DNA of 64,000 bases from Hydractinia symbiolongicarpus (lineage: Eukaryota > Cnidaria > Hydrozoa > Anthoathecata > Hydractiniidae). Under the pieces are notes generated by a model. The model was not told the origin of the DNA. It saw nothing but the letters and a program-made list of their open reading frames with translations, and did no database searches. The translations under genes were made by a program, and so were the position numbers. The first letter of the stretch is position 1; the number at the start of each line of letters is the position of its first letter. The DNA lies in contig NC_079884.1 in assembly GCF_029227915.1 (NCBI RefSeq), positions 26,040,001 through 26,104,000 on the forward strand, in the 5' to 3' direction. This document shows positions 1-10,702 of this stretch, one piece after another.

Positions 1-415
1 GAGCTGCAAAAGAGTCTTTGCCACATACTAGATCAAATTCGGTTACAATGGAGTATCTCGAGTTGGTAGTGTACTCCCAGTCAGAGCGATTAAATGAACA
101 ACGCTTTTGAAAGTTATCGTCCGTAGAATCAAAGATTTTACCTCTAGAATGTTCACAAAATACATTTCTACTGCTGTTCACACACTTCCAAGGGGGATCG
201 TTGGCTGCGAAATACATTAAAAGTGTTTGTGGAGAAATACCGAAATTTAAAATCATGCAGCCAATAAGGATTAAAATGTTGGAAGGACCACAAGCACCAA
301 TTTTTCTTAAAATGTTGTCAACACTTTCACCGATAGCTTCTTCTTCTGCGATGACATTGTCCAGCTCGTTCTTATCTTCTGGATTATTTATTGGTGTACT
401 TAGACGTTCGGGCAT
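1..415 (-). CDS. SLC22-type organic ion transporter, N-terminal part, cut by window edge
   Basis: Reading the minus strand from the ATG at 415 gives 138 codons without a stop up to the window edge. The protein starts MPERLSTPINN. It has a first hydrophobic segment (about residues 55-75), then an N-terminal extracellular loop with several cysteines and N-glycosylation sequons (NSS, NRS), ending in the SLC22 hallmark SIVTEFDLVC before TM2. It aligns along its whole length with the transporter at 2930-4528, for example AANDPPWKCV here against AANNPPWICV there, so the two are tandem paralogues in the same orientation. SLC22 proteins are 12-TM major facilitator carriers of organic cations, anions or carnitine in the plasma membrane. 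The substrate cannot be told from this part. A candidate splice acceptor sits 12 nt before the ATG. Confidence 0.87.
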   Translation of the reverse strand, partial: MPERLSTPINNPEDKNELDNVIAEEEAIGESVDNILRKIGACGPSNILILIGCMILNFGISPQTLLMYFAANDPPWKCVNSSRNVFCEHSRGKIFDSTDDNFQKRCSFNRSDWEYTTNSRYSIVTEFDLVCGKDSFAA

Positions 416-427
416 ATCTTATAACTT

Positions 428-429
428 CT
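428..429 (-). other. Candidate 3' splice acceptor 12 nt before the first SLC22 ATG
   Basis: On the minus strand the sequence reads ACTACATTTTTAG and then 12 nt to the start codon. The paralogue at 4528 has an AG at exactly the same distance. It may be the end of a 5' UTR intron or a spliced-leader acceptor; no leader is visible in the window. Confidence 0.45.
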
Positions 430-530
430 AAAAATGTAGTGATTTACATCAAATAAAAATAGTTCTGTTGTTACTTAATAAAATAAAAAACAACAGCTTA
501 CTGTGACATCAATAAATTCTGGCAAGAAAA

Positions 531-1046
531 AAAAATTTAGCGACCAAAAATTTTGGCGGAAGATATTGTGGTGGAAATAAATTCGCGAATTTAGGAAGAT
601 TTCTCGAAATTAAATTGAACCAGAGGTGGTAATTCTCAAATATGTTTTCTGCGATATTTAAATTATTATTTCGCAAAAAATGAAAACAATCATCAAATCA
701 AACAATTACGTATGTGGCAAAGATGTGGAAATGTAAATTAAATAAAAATTTTTCTGGATACATTTCTACATCCAGTGCTAATGCTAATTACAGAGATTCC
801 ATCAACGAAAGTACTTTATATTTGCTCAAAATTAACCAGAAAGGCTTACTTCTTTAAAACGCAAAAAAATCTTCCATGACATTTGCTTTCTTTTCGTAAA
901 ATCACGAAAATATCTTCCGCGAAAATAATTTTCTGCCTTTGATTTGCGAAAATATTTTTCGCGAAAATCACAGTATTACGCAAAACGATTCGCAAAAATA
1001 TATTCCCGTAAAATCTGTTCTCAAAAATTTCTTCCCTCGAGGTAAG
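531..1046. repeat. Cluster of CGCGAAAAT-type motifs, possible decayed inverted-repeat element
   Basis: Many variants of TTCGCGAAAAT, TTTGCGAAAATATT and TTCCGCGAAAATAA lie at 870-1030. Opposite or related forms (AATTCGCGAATTT, TTTTGGCGGAAGA) lie at 565-700. The ends (GGCAAGAAAAAAAAATTT near 522 and AAATTTCTTCCCTCGAGG near 1028-1046) are only loosely inverted. The same motif returns at 7590-7800, about 8940 and 9335-9400, so this is a dispersed repeat family. Confidence 0.5.
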
Positions 1047-2433
1047 TCAATTTTTATAGATTATTTCGGCTGTATAACAAGCTAATTTATATAAAAGACA
1101 CAAACACAAAGAATAACAGAACAACCACAATAAAATGATACAGTGGAAATTTTTTTTTTACACCGTTTATAATTTTTGTGGAATATTTTTGCGATTGAGA
1201 GGCCTAAAAAATTTTTGCAAAACAATTTTTGGGCTTTTGAGGGCTTTCTTTTAAGGAAAATTAATTCTTTTAATTCTGAACTTCAAACATTCTCCAATTA
1301 TAAACATGGAATATCAAATAAAATATAATTCATTTTGATTGATAAAACCTTTGCCTACTTTTTTGCGGGACTTATTTCTGCGATTGGCTCTATAAAGGGT
1401 AATTTTACAAATAGGGTTCATAATCGCAAAAATATTTTCCGCTAAGATTTCTTACCTTAAATTCATTTTGAACATATTTTCAATCGTAATATTTTACCTG
1501 CAAATTAAAAAATGCCGATGTTCAACACCAATAGACGTGTTGACTGTGTAAGAAAAAGGCTGACTGTAGATGGAATAGAGCGATTTCTTGGAAGAAAAAA
1601 TAAGTTCCCTAAGAATCCAAAGGTTACTAATAATAATAATATTCAAGAATATCAGCTTTTCAAAATACAAGGCATATGGCAGCAATTGCGGTCATTCTAT
1701 ACTCAACAGTAATTATTGAAAAATTATAATATGCGGTATAAATATAAAAAAAATAAATATAAAAATATTACTCAGGTGGTTATGAAATTTTTCTCACTTT
1801 CAATGATGTCAAGGTTTTTTCAACACAGAGGTAAATTTCCAGGTGTAAAAAAAATTGCAAAAATAAAAATGTAACTCTAGCGAATTCGTAAAAAATATTT
1901 CCCTTAATGAATATTAATGCCCCAAAGTTTCGGCTGATTTTAATTTAGGAGAAACCCAGAAAATCTTCTTCATCCATAAACGTCCTTATGGATATAATTT
2001 TTCTTATATATATTTTTTATATATATAGAAGGTCGACGAATATTAAAATTAACATTATTTTTCACTGTATTTAGTAAACATCAATCATAAAAATCATCGA
2101 GACATGATTGTTGAAGCTTTAGATTACATTTTTCTAACGACATATTTTTCCCCTTGTTTATTAAGTTACTTGATGTTGAACAAAAAAGGTCTCGCCACCT
2201 GACTTTTACGTGTTCGAACTTATGAGTACAAAAACTACAATATCCAGAATCTTTTTTTGTCAATATATTGTATTTGCATCAAAAAATGTTGGTGAAAGTT
2301 GTAATTAGTACTCTAAAGGTTTTTAAGATTGCTAATTACATTGTTTCTAAAAGCTTTTGCAAACCAGCAGTGACAATGGAATGTGTTGGCTAATTTTTAC
2401 TAAATTATGTAAATTAAAATGCATTAAAGTGAT

Positions 2434-2488
2434 TTTATTAATCAATAAATTATACGACTATTGATAAATGATATAAAATTCATTTATT
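2434..2488 (-). terminator. Candidate polyadenylation signals of the complete SLC22 gene
   Basis: Two AATAAA hexamers on the minus strand (TTTATT on plus at 2483-2488 and 2434-2439) lie about 440-500 nt after the stop codon at 2930. They are placed by motif and distance only. Confidence 0.35.
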
Positions 2489-2589
2489 ACATACATTTGC
2501 TATCATAAAAAAGTAGCTATCTTTGAATTGTGCTATTGAAAATCATTAAATTAACAAAACAACAACTAAATGTACAGTTGCAAGAAGGT

Positions 2590-2928
2590 AAGGAACAAAA
2601 CAAACAAACAAACACTCAAACAAAACAAAACAAACTAACTACAAAATATAGAGGCATAAAAAAACACAAACCAATACAGACGAATAAAAACAACAACAAC
2701 AAACAAACAAAAAATCAACAAGGAAATAAAATAATAAAATCAAGCATAAACAAACAAACATGACCAAGAAAAAAAATCCAATAACAAAAATCAAGAAGCT
2801 GCACAAAATACTAAGCATAAACCAAGTGTTTGAAAATTATTACAGCCATGAACATAAAACAAAAAACAAACAAAAAACGACAAAAAATAAAACAAAAAAT
2901 AAGACAAAAAATAAGACAAAAATCCTAT
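2590..2928. repeat. A-rich low-complexity tract (CAAA/AAAC-like)
   Basis: Irregular runs of CAAA, AAAC and AAATAAGAC units end right at the SLC22 stop codon. In the transcript it would form a T-rich 3' UTR. Plus-strand frames across it are lysine/asparagine-rich artefacts. Confidence 0.75.
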
Positions 2929-2929
2929 T

Positions 2930-4528
2930 TTACTTCAAGCTATCAGAAACTAAGATTTCTTCATCTTCATCAACTCTAACAGTACGATCTTTCGCCGTAA
3001 AGTCTTCGAAAGTTTCTCGTGTCGCCATGTTATTGGTCTCCGGTAACGCCACACCACTAAGTGCGGCAAGAAGGCTGACACCACACATTACCATAAAAGG
3101 TAACGGCGCATAGATATTTCCTAACATGGTGGCGATAAATGGCGACGTTGCAGAGCCTATCCGCGCTGCGACTTGACATAACGTCATACCTTGTGTTCTG
3201 ACAACCGTCGGAAATATTTCGAAACTCCATAAATAAAAGCCACCGAAGGCTACGTTTATAAAACATTTACCAAACATAGAAAGAACAACTTTCACTATCC
3301 TGCCATGAGCAAACGCTTTCGGAACGGCAGCTATGCCACCCAGCACTATAGAACACAACAGGAAAGAAGAAAGAACTGTCTTTTTTCTACCATAACGGTT
3401 ACTGGTGTAAATTGTTATAAAATTTCCTGGTATATCTCCTAGCGTTGTGAGCATAAAGTTGGTGTAGATGTCTCCGCCCAAATCAGAAGATTCCAACGAT
3501 ACACCATAGTACACCAAACCGCACGAAAACCAACCGTAAAACTGTGCAGTCACAAGCAGAGTTAAGGAGCAATTACTGAATAATAAATCCTTGTAGGAAT
3601 ACTTGTTGTTTGCTTTCAAGCAGCTACTTTGTTGCAACACAAACTCAAACGGTTCGCATTTGTTGAACTTGGCCATAGTACGCAGTACATTTTCAGCCTT
3701 GGAAGTTTTACCAGAGGCGTACAACCACCTTGGTGACTTTAATAATGCGAAAGTCAGTAAAAAAGAGAAGATCATCGGGAAAGAGGTATACATGCATAAT
3801 TTCCTCCATTCCCTTTCGTAATATGCTACTACTGACAATAATAAGTTTCCAACTGGAAAACAAGCCTGTAAGATACAACCTGCCAGTGCACGTTTTTCAG
3901 GTACAGAATATTCTGATAGGAGAACGTAGACAACGTTAAGACAAGTCCCCGTAACTGCACCAATTAAAGAACGAAGTAAAATAACTTGCCAGACAGCATT
4001 TGTATATGACAGTGTGAATGAAAATATGAATAACAGAAACAACGATAGCATTTGTGTTACCTTTCGACCATACGTGTCAGCTAGCAAACCAGAAAAGATT
4101 CCTCCAACACCCCATCCAATAAAGAAGGCAGCAGTGATCAAAGCAGCTAACGAATCTTTATCACACACAAGATCGAGTTCTGTGACGATCGAGAAAGGTT
4201 CAGCGGCGGTATAACGCCACTCAGTTCGATTCAAACTACATCGTTTACGGAAGTCATCGTCTGTGACGTCAAATATTTTTCCATAATTCTTTTCACAAAA
4301 TGTGCTAGAGTTACCCACACATATCCAAGGAGGATTGTTGGCAGCGTAATACATTAAAAACGATTGATAGGACACAGACAAGTGCATGATCATGCATAAC
4401 AACTGAAGTACACGCTGCGAATTGCCACAGGAACCAAGTCTTCGCAACACACTGTCAATGTCCGTCTCAACATCATCACAGGATGTGTTGATCACAGTTG
4501 GACCATCTGAAAGATTTTCACAATCCAT
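2930..4528 (-). CDS. SLC22-type organic cation/carnitine transporter-like protein, complete
   Basis: One uninterrupted frame of 532 residues, the usual SLC22 length. It begins with a cytoplasmic tail and TM1 (about 40-60). An extracellular loop follows with cysteines and N-glycosylation sequons (NSS at 73, NRT at 100), ending in the family hallmark SIVTELDLVC. TM2 runs into the MFS signature GLLADTYGRK (148-156). Further family marks are SPRWL after TM6 (about 265), NRYGRKK between TM8 and TM9 (about 377-383) and FEIFPTVVRTQG before TM11 (436-447). The C-terminus is acidic (VDEDEE). It should act in the plasma membrane as a polyspecific carrier; the substrate is unknown. I prefer the ATG at 4528 to one nine codons upstream, because a strong acceptor (TTTCATTTCCAG) separates them and the paralogue has the same arrangement. 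A coding region without introns is notable, because animal SLC22 genes usually have several. Confidence 0.92.
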   Translation of the reverse strand: MDCENLSDGPTVINTSCDDVETDIDSVLRRLGSCGNSQRVLQLLCMIMHLSVSYQSFLMYYAANNPPWICVGNSSTFCEKNYGKIFDVTDDDFRKRCSLNRTEWRYTAAEPFSIVTELDLVCDKDSLAALITAAFFIGWGVGGIFSGLLADTYGRKVTQMLSLFLLFIFSFTLSYTNAVWQVILLRSLIGAVTGTCLNVVYVLLSEYSVPEKRALAGCILQACFPVGNLLLSVVAYYEREWRKLCMYTSFPMIFSFLLTFALLKSPRWLYASGKTSKAENVLRTMAKFNKCEPFEFVLQQSSCLKANNKYSYKDLLFSNCSLTLLVTAQFYGWFSCGLVYYGVSLESSDLGGDIYTNFMLTTLGDIPGNFITIYTSNRYGRKKTVLSSFLLCSIVLGGIAAVPKAFAHGRIVKVVLSMFGKCFINVAFGGFYLWSFEIFPTVVRTQGMTLCQVAARIGSATSPFIATMLGNIYAPLPFMVMCGVSLLAALSGVALPETNNMATRETFEDFTAKDRTVRVDEDEEILVSDSLK

Positions 4529-4540
4529 ATTTAATTTTCT

Positions 4541-4542
4541 CT
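4541..4542 (-). other. Candidate 3' splice acceptor 12 nt before the second SLC22 ATG
   Basis: The minus strand reads TGTTTCATTTCCAG, then 12 nt, then the start codon. The pyrimidine tract is good. It is either the end of a 5' UTR intron or a trans-splice acceptor, and it argues that the nine codons upstream are not translated. Confidence 0.55.
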
Positions 4543-5009
4543 GGAAATGAAACATATATTAAAAAGAAGAATTACGCAGTAACATATTTAACAATGACAG
4601 ACATTCTCTTTTAATATATTTTTATATAAAAAGTCTTGTCTAAAACAAATGCTCAGCTTATGGGTTATGTCCGCCGTAAACTGGTAAAAAACTAAAAACA
4701 ATCTACTAACAAGGGAGTTAATAAAACGTATTTCTTAAGATGAAATAAGAGTTAAAAGCCGTAGGTTGTCAGAGAAATTCTTTCGAACATCTAGCCAGGT
4801 AAACTTTCTTACATATGCACAATAAAACACGTAGTAACATAAACCAAATGAGATTCTTAGGAGCATCTAGTTTTTACTTGGAAACGTTATTTTGCAAGCA
4901 TTGGAAAAACACGTAAACCAACTAATTCTTTTGAAACAACGTATAAAACTTTTCCACTTCTTGCTATATGTCTTCCCCACAAAATGGGATGTAGTCGCAC
5001 AGGATATCC

Positions 5010-5188
5010 ATTTTTGCTCTCAAGTTCTAATTATCGGGGGAATATTGCTCCAAGGGACATGAATATTGGTTCGACTTATCAGGGGTTCGAGTTATTGGGA
5101 GTATTTTATGAGAAAGTATTGGTGAAGGTTCAAGGGAATTAGAAATCAATTCGTGCTGTTGAAAGTTCGAGTTATCGTGATTCTACTG
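5010..5188. mobile_element. Fragment of a pogo/Tigger-like DNA element
   Basis: The right end reads inward on the minus strand as CAGTAGAATCACGATAACTC next to a TA dinucleotide (5189-5190). This is the typical CAGT...TAACTCG terminus of pogo/Tigger-derived elements and is related to the copy at 11881-12235. The interior repeats TTCGAGTTAT-like phrases. I find no matching left terminus, so the copy is probably truncated. Confidence 0.5.
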
Positions 5189-7589
5189 TAGTAACTAATG
5201 TCTTTCTCCCTTATATGACGCGTGGCGGAAGCAAGGTTTCAATCAGTCAGTATTTTATCCATAAATTTAATAAAAATGGCAGCAAAAGATTTGAAAAGAA
5301 AGGAAAATGACAATTCTTGAAAACGCATTTCAGTTACATGTGGTACATGTTCAGTCACATCCTCTGTGTGTCATTTTGCTACGGTTATAGTCAGCATGTG
5401 TGACAATGAGTATGGAAGGCAGCGTATATACCAAGGTTCTTCTTTCATTTTGTAACGGGCCAATCCTATTTTTAAAACTTGAACAACTTAGCTGACACCA
5501 GATGTGTGACATCCTTTAACCTCCTTAATAACAATTCATGATAGCATAATTAGTTACACGTTTCACACTGAGCTTTGAATAATCATTAGAATTAACCTAA
5601 ATTTTATATAAAATCTTGGAGGAAGAAAGACAGAATGTACCAATACTTACATATGCTACCCCAGCAGTCGTTTGCCTTTAAAGTGATTAGCTAGCTAGCC
5701 AGGATTAAAAAAGGTTAAATAAAGGCTACAGGTTAAACGAGCTAGTTTTAGCTTCCATACTAAAATATAATCAGTATGTTGTACTTGAAAAGGAATATTT
5801 GCTTTTGCTCGTACCTTCTTGCGTGAAAATTCATAGACGAATGAAAATATGTTTTTGACAGAGCACTGCACTGATAAATACCGAATGCACTGGTAGACGA
5901 ATAATCGCATTTTTGCTATAGAAAAACGGAGGAAAACGTCTTAACCAATACACTCTGTCCATAAACAGACCACAATTAAAATAAAAAGAATTCCAGTGCA
6001 TTTTGGATCTTGTGTTTATAAAAAGCTATAAACTTCAATAATATAGCAATTGTATCATCATTTATAGATCGATAATCGTACGTGGTACACTGATGACAAT
6101 GTCACATACAGGTTAGACTCATGTTTGTAAATAAACAATATAATCTGTAAACAAATAAAAGTACGTGCAAATAAAAACAGCAGCATACAGAAATTATTTC
6201 GTCATAAAGTTTTTTTTGAATAACACCAAGTCCCTAACTACGCATCAAAAAATAAATAAAGCTAATTAATTAATGCATGGGCGTATCTTTTATACCTCCA
6301 TGATTGATGTAACACATCCTGTGATGGCATGCTACACATAGTAGCTCATTACCTGTATGGGAGGACTACACCCAACAATGAAAAGTAAAAGGAAAATAAC
6401 AACAGTAAAAGAACTGATATAAATGAACACAACCTTTAAATTATTAGGGGAGCCTCTCTCGATTGGTAGGTCTGAAACAGGACTCTAATACCCACTCAAA
6501 ACGTCATTCTTCTGCAGAAACTGAAGTGGACGCAGATGACTCATAAATAGAAATATGATAAATAATTATTGTATCAAAAAATCGATTTTTTATATTAGCC
6601 ATTTATACTAAAGAAACGACGATGCTTCCAATGGTGAAACTATTTATTTATTTTTCGAAAGGGACTTTATCCGAATAACATTTTTTTCTGATCGGTCTAT
6701 CACACCTTCAAATTCAATAGGAGTTGCGAGTGAATTTTTTTGACACTTATCATCCTCTTGGGTATAATTTTTGCTTCGATTTCTATGGTATACCCAGTCA
6801 CGTCCTTATGAATAAGGAAAACATTTTGAATATTCATCGCCTTGGAATTGTCAAAGTATCACCCTCTTGTATGAATGTAAAGACTTTGATTTACTATCGC
6901 TGAAAAAAGGTATACCGTCAAATTAACTACAATTTTACAGCGTACGTGCTGGAGTTAACAACCTGCGATAGCACAATTTGAATCTAACCAGCAAAAATGA
7001 TTTCTCAAAATAAAAATAAATAATTAGATATTTTTTTATTACTGATGAAGACTTGAAGCGGAAGTATATATAAACCAAAAAAATGTTTTTCTTTTAAAAT
7101 AAATTATTAAATAAATATAGATATAAAAAGTCAGGGTATGTTATTAAAATATTCATTCTCTTCGGAAGCTTCACTTGAAATACATCCTGCCTTAGCGTTC
7201 TACAAACTAACTTATCGTCAATATGAAAAGACAGTACTACATCAAATCGTGGATTGAAGTTTTCCTTACAATATCCTTCTGGTTGCACTATGTGGAGACA
7301 ACTCATTATTCGTACATCCTTGCTGAACGGTACGATGTCCGTGTATTGCACGAAAGGAAAACGAAGTTACTTACCGAAGGTATTATATTTTGCAAGAATC
7401 TTAAATCTCTTTCTTCGTTTCAAAACAAGATATGCTTTTGTCTTCGAAAGGATGTCAAGAAGGTTTAAATGAATGGAATCCCAACTCATCAATATCTTTA
7501 CACAGGTAAAAAAAATTGTAGGCGCGCAAAATCGTATCGTAATCTATGTTCAATCTCTACGTGCTTTGTATCTATGGGTATCTGGTATG

Positions 7590-7800
7590 TTTTTCGCGTG
7601 AACTAAATTTCGCGAGTTTAGTGCAACAAAATTTGTTACCTAATTTTTAATATTTTTCAATAGCTATAGACATAAAGGGCTGCTAAGTGAAATTTTTGTA
7701 AATATTAGAAAAACATCCAAATTTTGCGTGAATTAATTTTTGCGGGAACTAATTTTCGCGAAATCGACTCCGCGATAATTAATTTCCTTAAGGTGCCAGA
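7590..7800. repeat. CGCGAAA motif cluster
   Basis: Repeated forms such as TTTCGCGAGTTT, TTTTTGCGGGAACTAA, TTTTCGCGAAATC and CCGCGATAATTAATTTCC. Same family of motif as 531-1046. No clear end sequences. Confidence 0.45.
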
Positions 7801-9334
7801 ATTTTTTAATTCGAAAATAGATACAATGGATTTTAGTAGAGCCTTCTATAGATTCAATCTTAATTTTTTTTAAATTTAACATTGTTTTGTGTTTTGCCAG
7901 CTCTCCACCCATTTTTTATTTTCTAACAGTATTGCTTAAAGCTCCAGCGCTATTTACCAGATGAGAATGATATAAATTATTTTAAAATTTAAATTATTAT
8001 AAAATTTGCTACTAAAAGAAACAAAGAGAAAAAAATTCAGCAGAAATGAGAAAAAATGTCCTCTTTAAAGATGCCTGTCTCATGAATGTCTCTGCTTTGG
8101 AGACGTCCTGTTACGAAAGTTTCCGCCGATCCTATCTCAAAGTCGGTTATGTTTGACTGAGAAATTTGTATAGGCAAATACCTAAAATCAAGAGTTTATA
8201 TAACACGTCGCAAAAAAATTCTGTATTGACTTTTTAGTATTTTCATTAAAGACGGCTCTCACAAATTTTTGGACCAATTACGATACAAACAAATCAGTTG
8301 ATGGAAACCTGGGTCAAACTGAAAATAGAAGTGTACGCGATTGTCAACAAAAAACCGCTATATACAATTGGACTTGTCAAAAAGAACATTGATCACTCGC
8401 TTATTGATCTACGGGTACATACCATCGTCACATACAGCATTGGATTTATCTATTCACGTGTCCGACTCAAGAGACATCATGAAGAATAGCCAACTATGTC
8501 AGAGGTTCGACTACTTCACACGCGCAGATCGTATTGAGGAGTGCCAATGTCCGTTCTATATATGTGAAATTCGAGTCTTTGGACAGTTTTTTTGACGTCA
8601 ATAAAGAAGCATTTATACAGTTTTTATACAAGTGCACAAACAGAAATTTAAACATAACACATAGATATCATACATAAGACTAGCTTTCGTACTTATTTTT
8701 TGGAAAAATATAATCCTACAAATTACCAATGCAAACAGATTACTAAAAATTCTAGATCTAGCAATTTATAAGATGCAGAGTTTTCTTTTCTGGAGATTTT
8801 TGCACGCCAATCATTGCTGCGTATATAAATATACATAAATATTTAAAGACAAAATTTGCACAGTTCCAATGCAAAATATATTTTTTTCGTGTGTAGTACA
8901 ATTTCAGGCTTGCGAATTCAGGCCCTATTTGCGATAAGTAAATACCCGCGAAATATATTTTAGTATACCATACGCGGAATGGTTTCAGTATACCTCGAAT
9001 CTTTTCACATTTACAATTTTTATTTCTCGCTTCCAAAGCTTACGAGAAGTTTTGTGATAAATTAAGTAGATAAGAAGGAATCCTATCTCAATTTTTTTCT
9101 TTGTTTGGTTTTCTATTTTTCCGACAGGTGGCGGGTGGGATCATCCTTATCGTTTAAAATTTCGTGCTATGATTGTTAATAAACAATTTAAAAATCAATT
9201 CAAAGTGATGTGGTTATTTATCATTGCTGGCATTTTATGGTAACTTTTACACACTATTTTAAGGCTATCTCGAACAATAATAATCAACACCTGTGCTATC
9301 ACAAAATTTACTTCTGGGGGTAAATCCATTAAAT

Positions 9335-9400
9335 GATCATTCGCGAAAATATTTTACGGGAAAATTTTAAACAGGCTATTCGCGAAAGTTTCTTTCTTTA
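9335..9400. repeat. CGCGAAA motif pair
   Basis: ATTCGCGAAAATATTTTACG and CTATTCGCGAAAGTTTC within 66 bp. A remnant of the same dispersed family. Confidence 0.4.
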
Positions 9401-9525
9401 AATTCATTGTTCTCTTTACCATAAAAAGAGAGTAGAAAGTCCCCTTTACCTTTTCAACATTTAGACGGAATTTTCACAATATAGCTTGATTGCTATTATA
9501 TGAATAAACGTGATGCAAGTTAAAG

Positions 9526-10161
9526 GCTGGGTCCATGGTGCCAATTTTTTCATGCGCATGCAATGTCACGTTTGTTGGAAAAAAGCAGCAAAATACATGC
9601 AACAATACTTAAAACCTCTGAGAAAAGGGAGAATTGTATGGCAAATTTAATACGCCTGTTAGAACAGATGAATTCTAGATATATATTTTATAGAACATAA
9701 CATAGTATATGATGCCTTCTGCAATTTCATTGGATAAATAAGCAAAAAAGAGAGAGAGTTGGCAATCCGCTAACTAACTGATTGGTGAAAATTTTTAGAT
9801 TTGATAAAGACATTCAGATCTATGTTAGAAAATATAGCAAAAATATTTTCACCTGTGTTTCTCTTTACCTGCCTTTCTTTATTTCTATTCTGTATGAAAT
9901 TCTGCGGGCATAGGTTACAGTATCTTTTATTATAATGATAATAAAAGATACTGTAACCTATGCGCCACGTGTAGCATTTTAAAATTTCTGCTTCATGATG
10001 CATGCAGTACTAAAAAAAATGTTGCAACAAGTTTTTATGTCGATTTTGCTGCAGTGCATAAAAAGAGATTATTGCTGGTGTCACGGTGTATTTTTGCTCG
10101 GGCCTGGAATGCAACAAAATCGCATTCGCATGCGCATGAAAAATCGCACCGTGGGCACAGC
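9526..10161. mobile_element. Inverted-repeat element (MITE-like), GCATGCGC-type ends
   Basis: The left end reads GCTGGGTCCATGGTGCC and then TTTTTTCATGCGCATGC. The right end, on the minus strand, reads GCTGTGCCCACGGTGCGA and then TTTTTCATGCGCATGC. This is a terminal inverted repeat of about 36 bp with few mismatches. No transposase is encoded in the 636 bp. I saw no convincing target-site duplication. It lies just downstream of the TTI1 stop codon and contains the perfect hairpin at 9908-9963. Confidence 0.65.
9908..9963. repeat. Perfect 26-bp hairpin with 4-nt loop
   Basis: The arm 9908-9933 is the exact reverse complement of 9938-9963, with loop AATG. It lies inside the inverted-repeat element at 9526-10161 but not at its centre. 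Confidence 0.85.
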
Positions 10162-10372
10162 GCTTCAGAATTTAAATGCTTAAGAAGTCCAATGGTTGAA
10201 AAAGCATTTTTAAATTTCTAGATTTGCTGCGAAAAGGAACTGATTAAGAATTCAGAAAGCGTAAAACAAGTCAGTTGGACAAAATGTCAACTAAACATCA
10301 CGTTTAAATGAAATAATCAGCATTTCTTCTAGGCAACAGCTCTGTCGAAATAAAATTCTTTTTACTAATTTT

Positions 10373-10386
10373 TTTAATATTTTAAT
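10373..10386 (-). terminator. Candidate TTI1 polyadenylation signals (ATTAAA)
   Basis: Two ATTAAA hexamers on the minus strand (10381-10386 and 10373-10378) lie about 120-130 nt after the TTI1 stop. Motif-based only. Confidence 0.35.
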
Positions 10387-10504
10387 TCAAGTTAATGGTT
10401 AAAAGCACCTATAACTTTAGCCCAATATCTTTTGTAGAAGAAATGATAAGTGAGCAGAAAACAAAACAAAAACAAAACAAAATAAGAAAAATCTTTTAAC
10501 TCAG

Positions 10505-10702
10505 CTATTGTATTGTGGAATCGGTCAGTTTCACAATATTATCAGTATATTCATTCCTCGTCAATGCACGGTTTGACAGTTTAATACATTTGAATGAATG
10601 GTGTGGTGGTGTGAGATCTTCAGTATTTTGTAGTGATTGAAGAAGGATCCAAATAACAGCTGGTCGGTAGCAGTAAAATTTGCGCAGCGTTTGCAATGCC
10701 AC
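10505..10702 (-). CDS. TTI1: TTI1 coding exon 9 (C-terminus and stop)
   Basis: 198 nt including the stop. The acceptor TTTTTGTACAG is followed by VALQTLRKFYCYRPAVIWIL, then TPPHHSFKCIKLS and EYTDNIVKLTDSTIQ, matching the TPPHPSLHPVQL...PYTTNVLQLL end of human TTI1. Confidence 0.92.
   Translation of the reverse strand: MALQTLRKFYCYRPAVIWILLQSLQNTEDLTPPHHSFKCIKLSNRALTRNEYTDNIVKLTDSTIQ

Larger units (their letters stand above)
430..2589. other. Intergenic spacer between the two SLC22 genes
   Basis: No conserved coding sequence seen. It holds clusters of CGCGAAAAT-type motifs (531-1046, with weaker ones to about 1450) and homopolymer-rich AT sequence. The short open frames on both strands overlap one another and resemble no family. 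The 3' end of the downstream SLC22 transcript probably falls in 2434-2930. Confidence 0.5.
4543..9525. other. Intergenic region between SLC22 and TTI1
   Basis: No recognisable gene. A pogo-like fragment lies at 5010-5188 and CGCGAAAAT motif clusters lie at 7590-7800, about 8940 and 9335-9400. A minus-strand open frame at 7094-7351 has a fairly mixed composition (it contains NPRFDVVLSFHIDDKLVC), but it matches no family I know, and an equally long frame lies opposite it. Confidence 0.5.

Noticed and set aside
2530-3113. Lysine/asparagine-rich open frames on the plus strand
   Set aside because: They arise from A-rich low-complexity DNA and the antisense strand of the SLC22 gene.
7094-7351. Possible orphan exon on the minus strand (85 codons)
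   Set aside because: Composition is mildly protein-like, but a plus-strand frame of similar length overlaps it and no neighbouring exons or homology could be seen.
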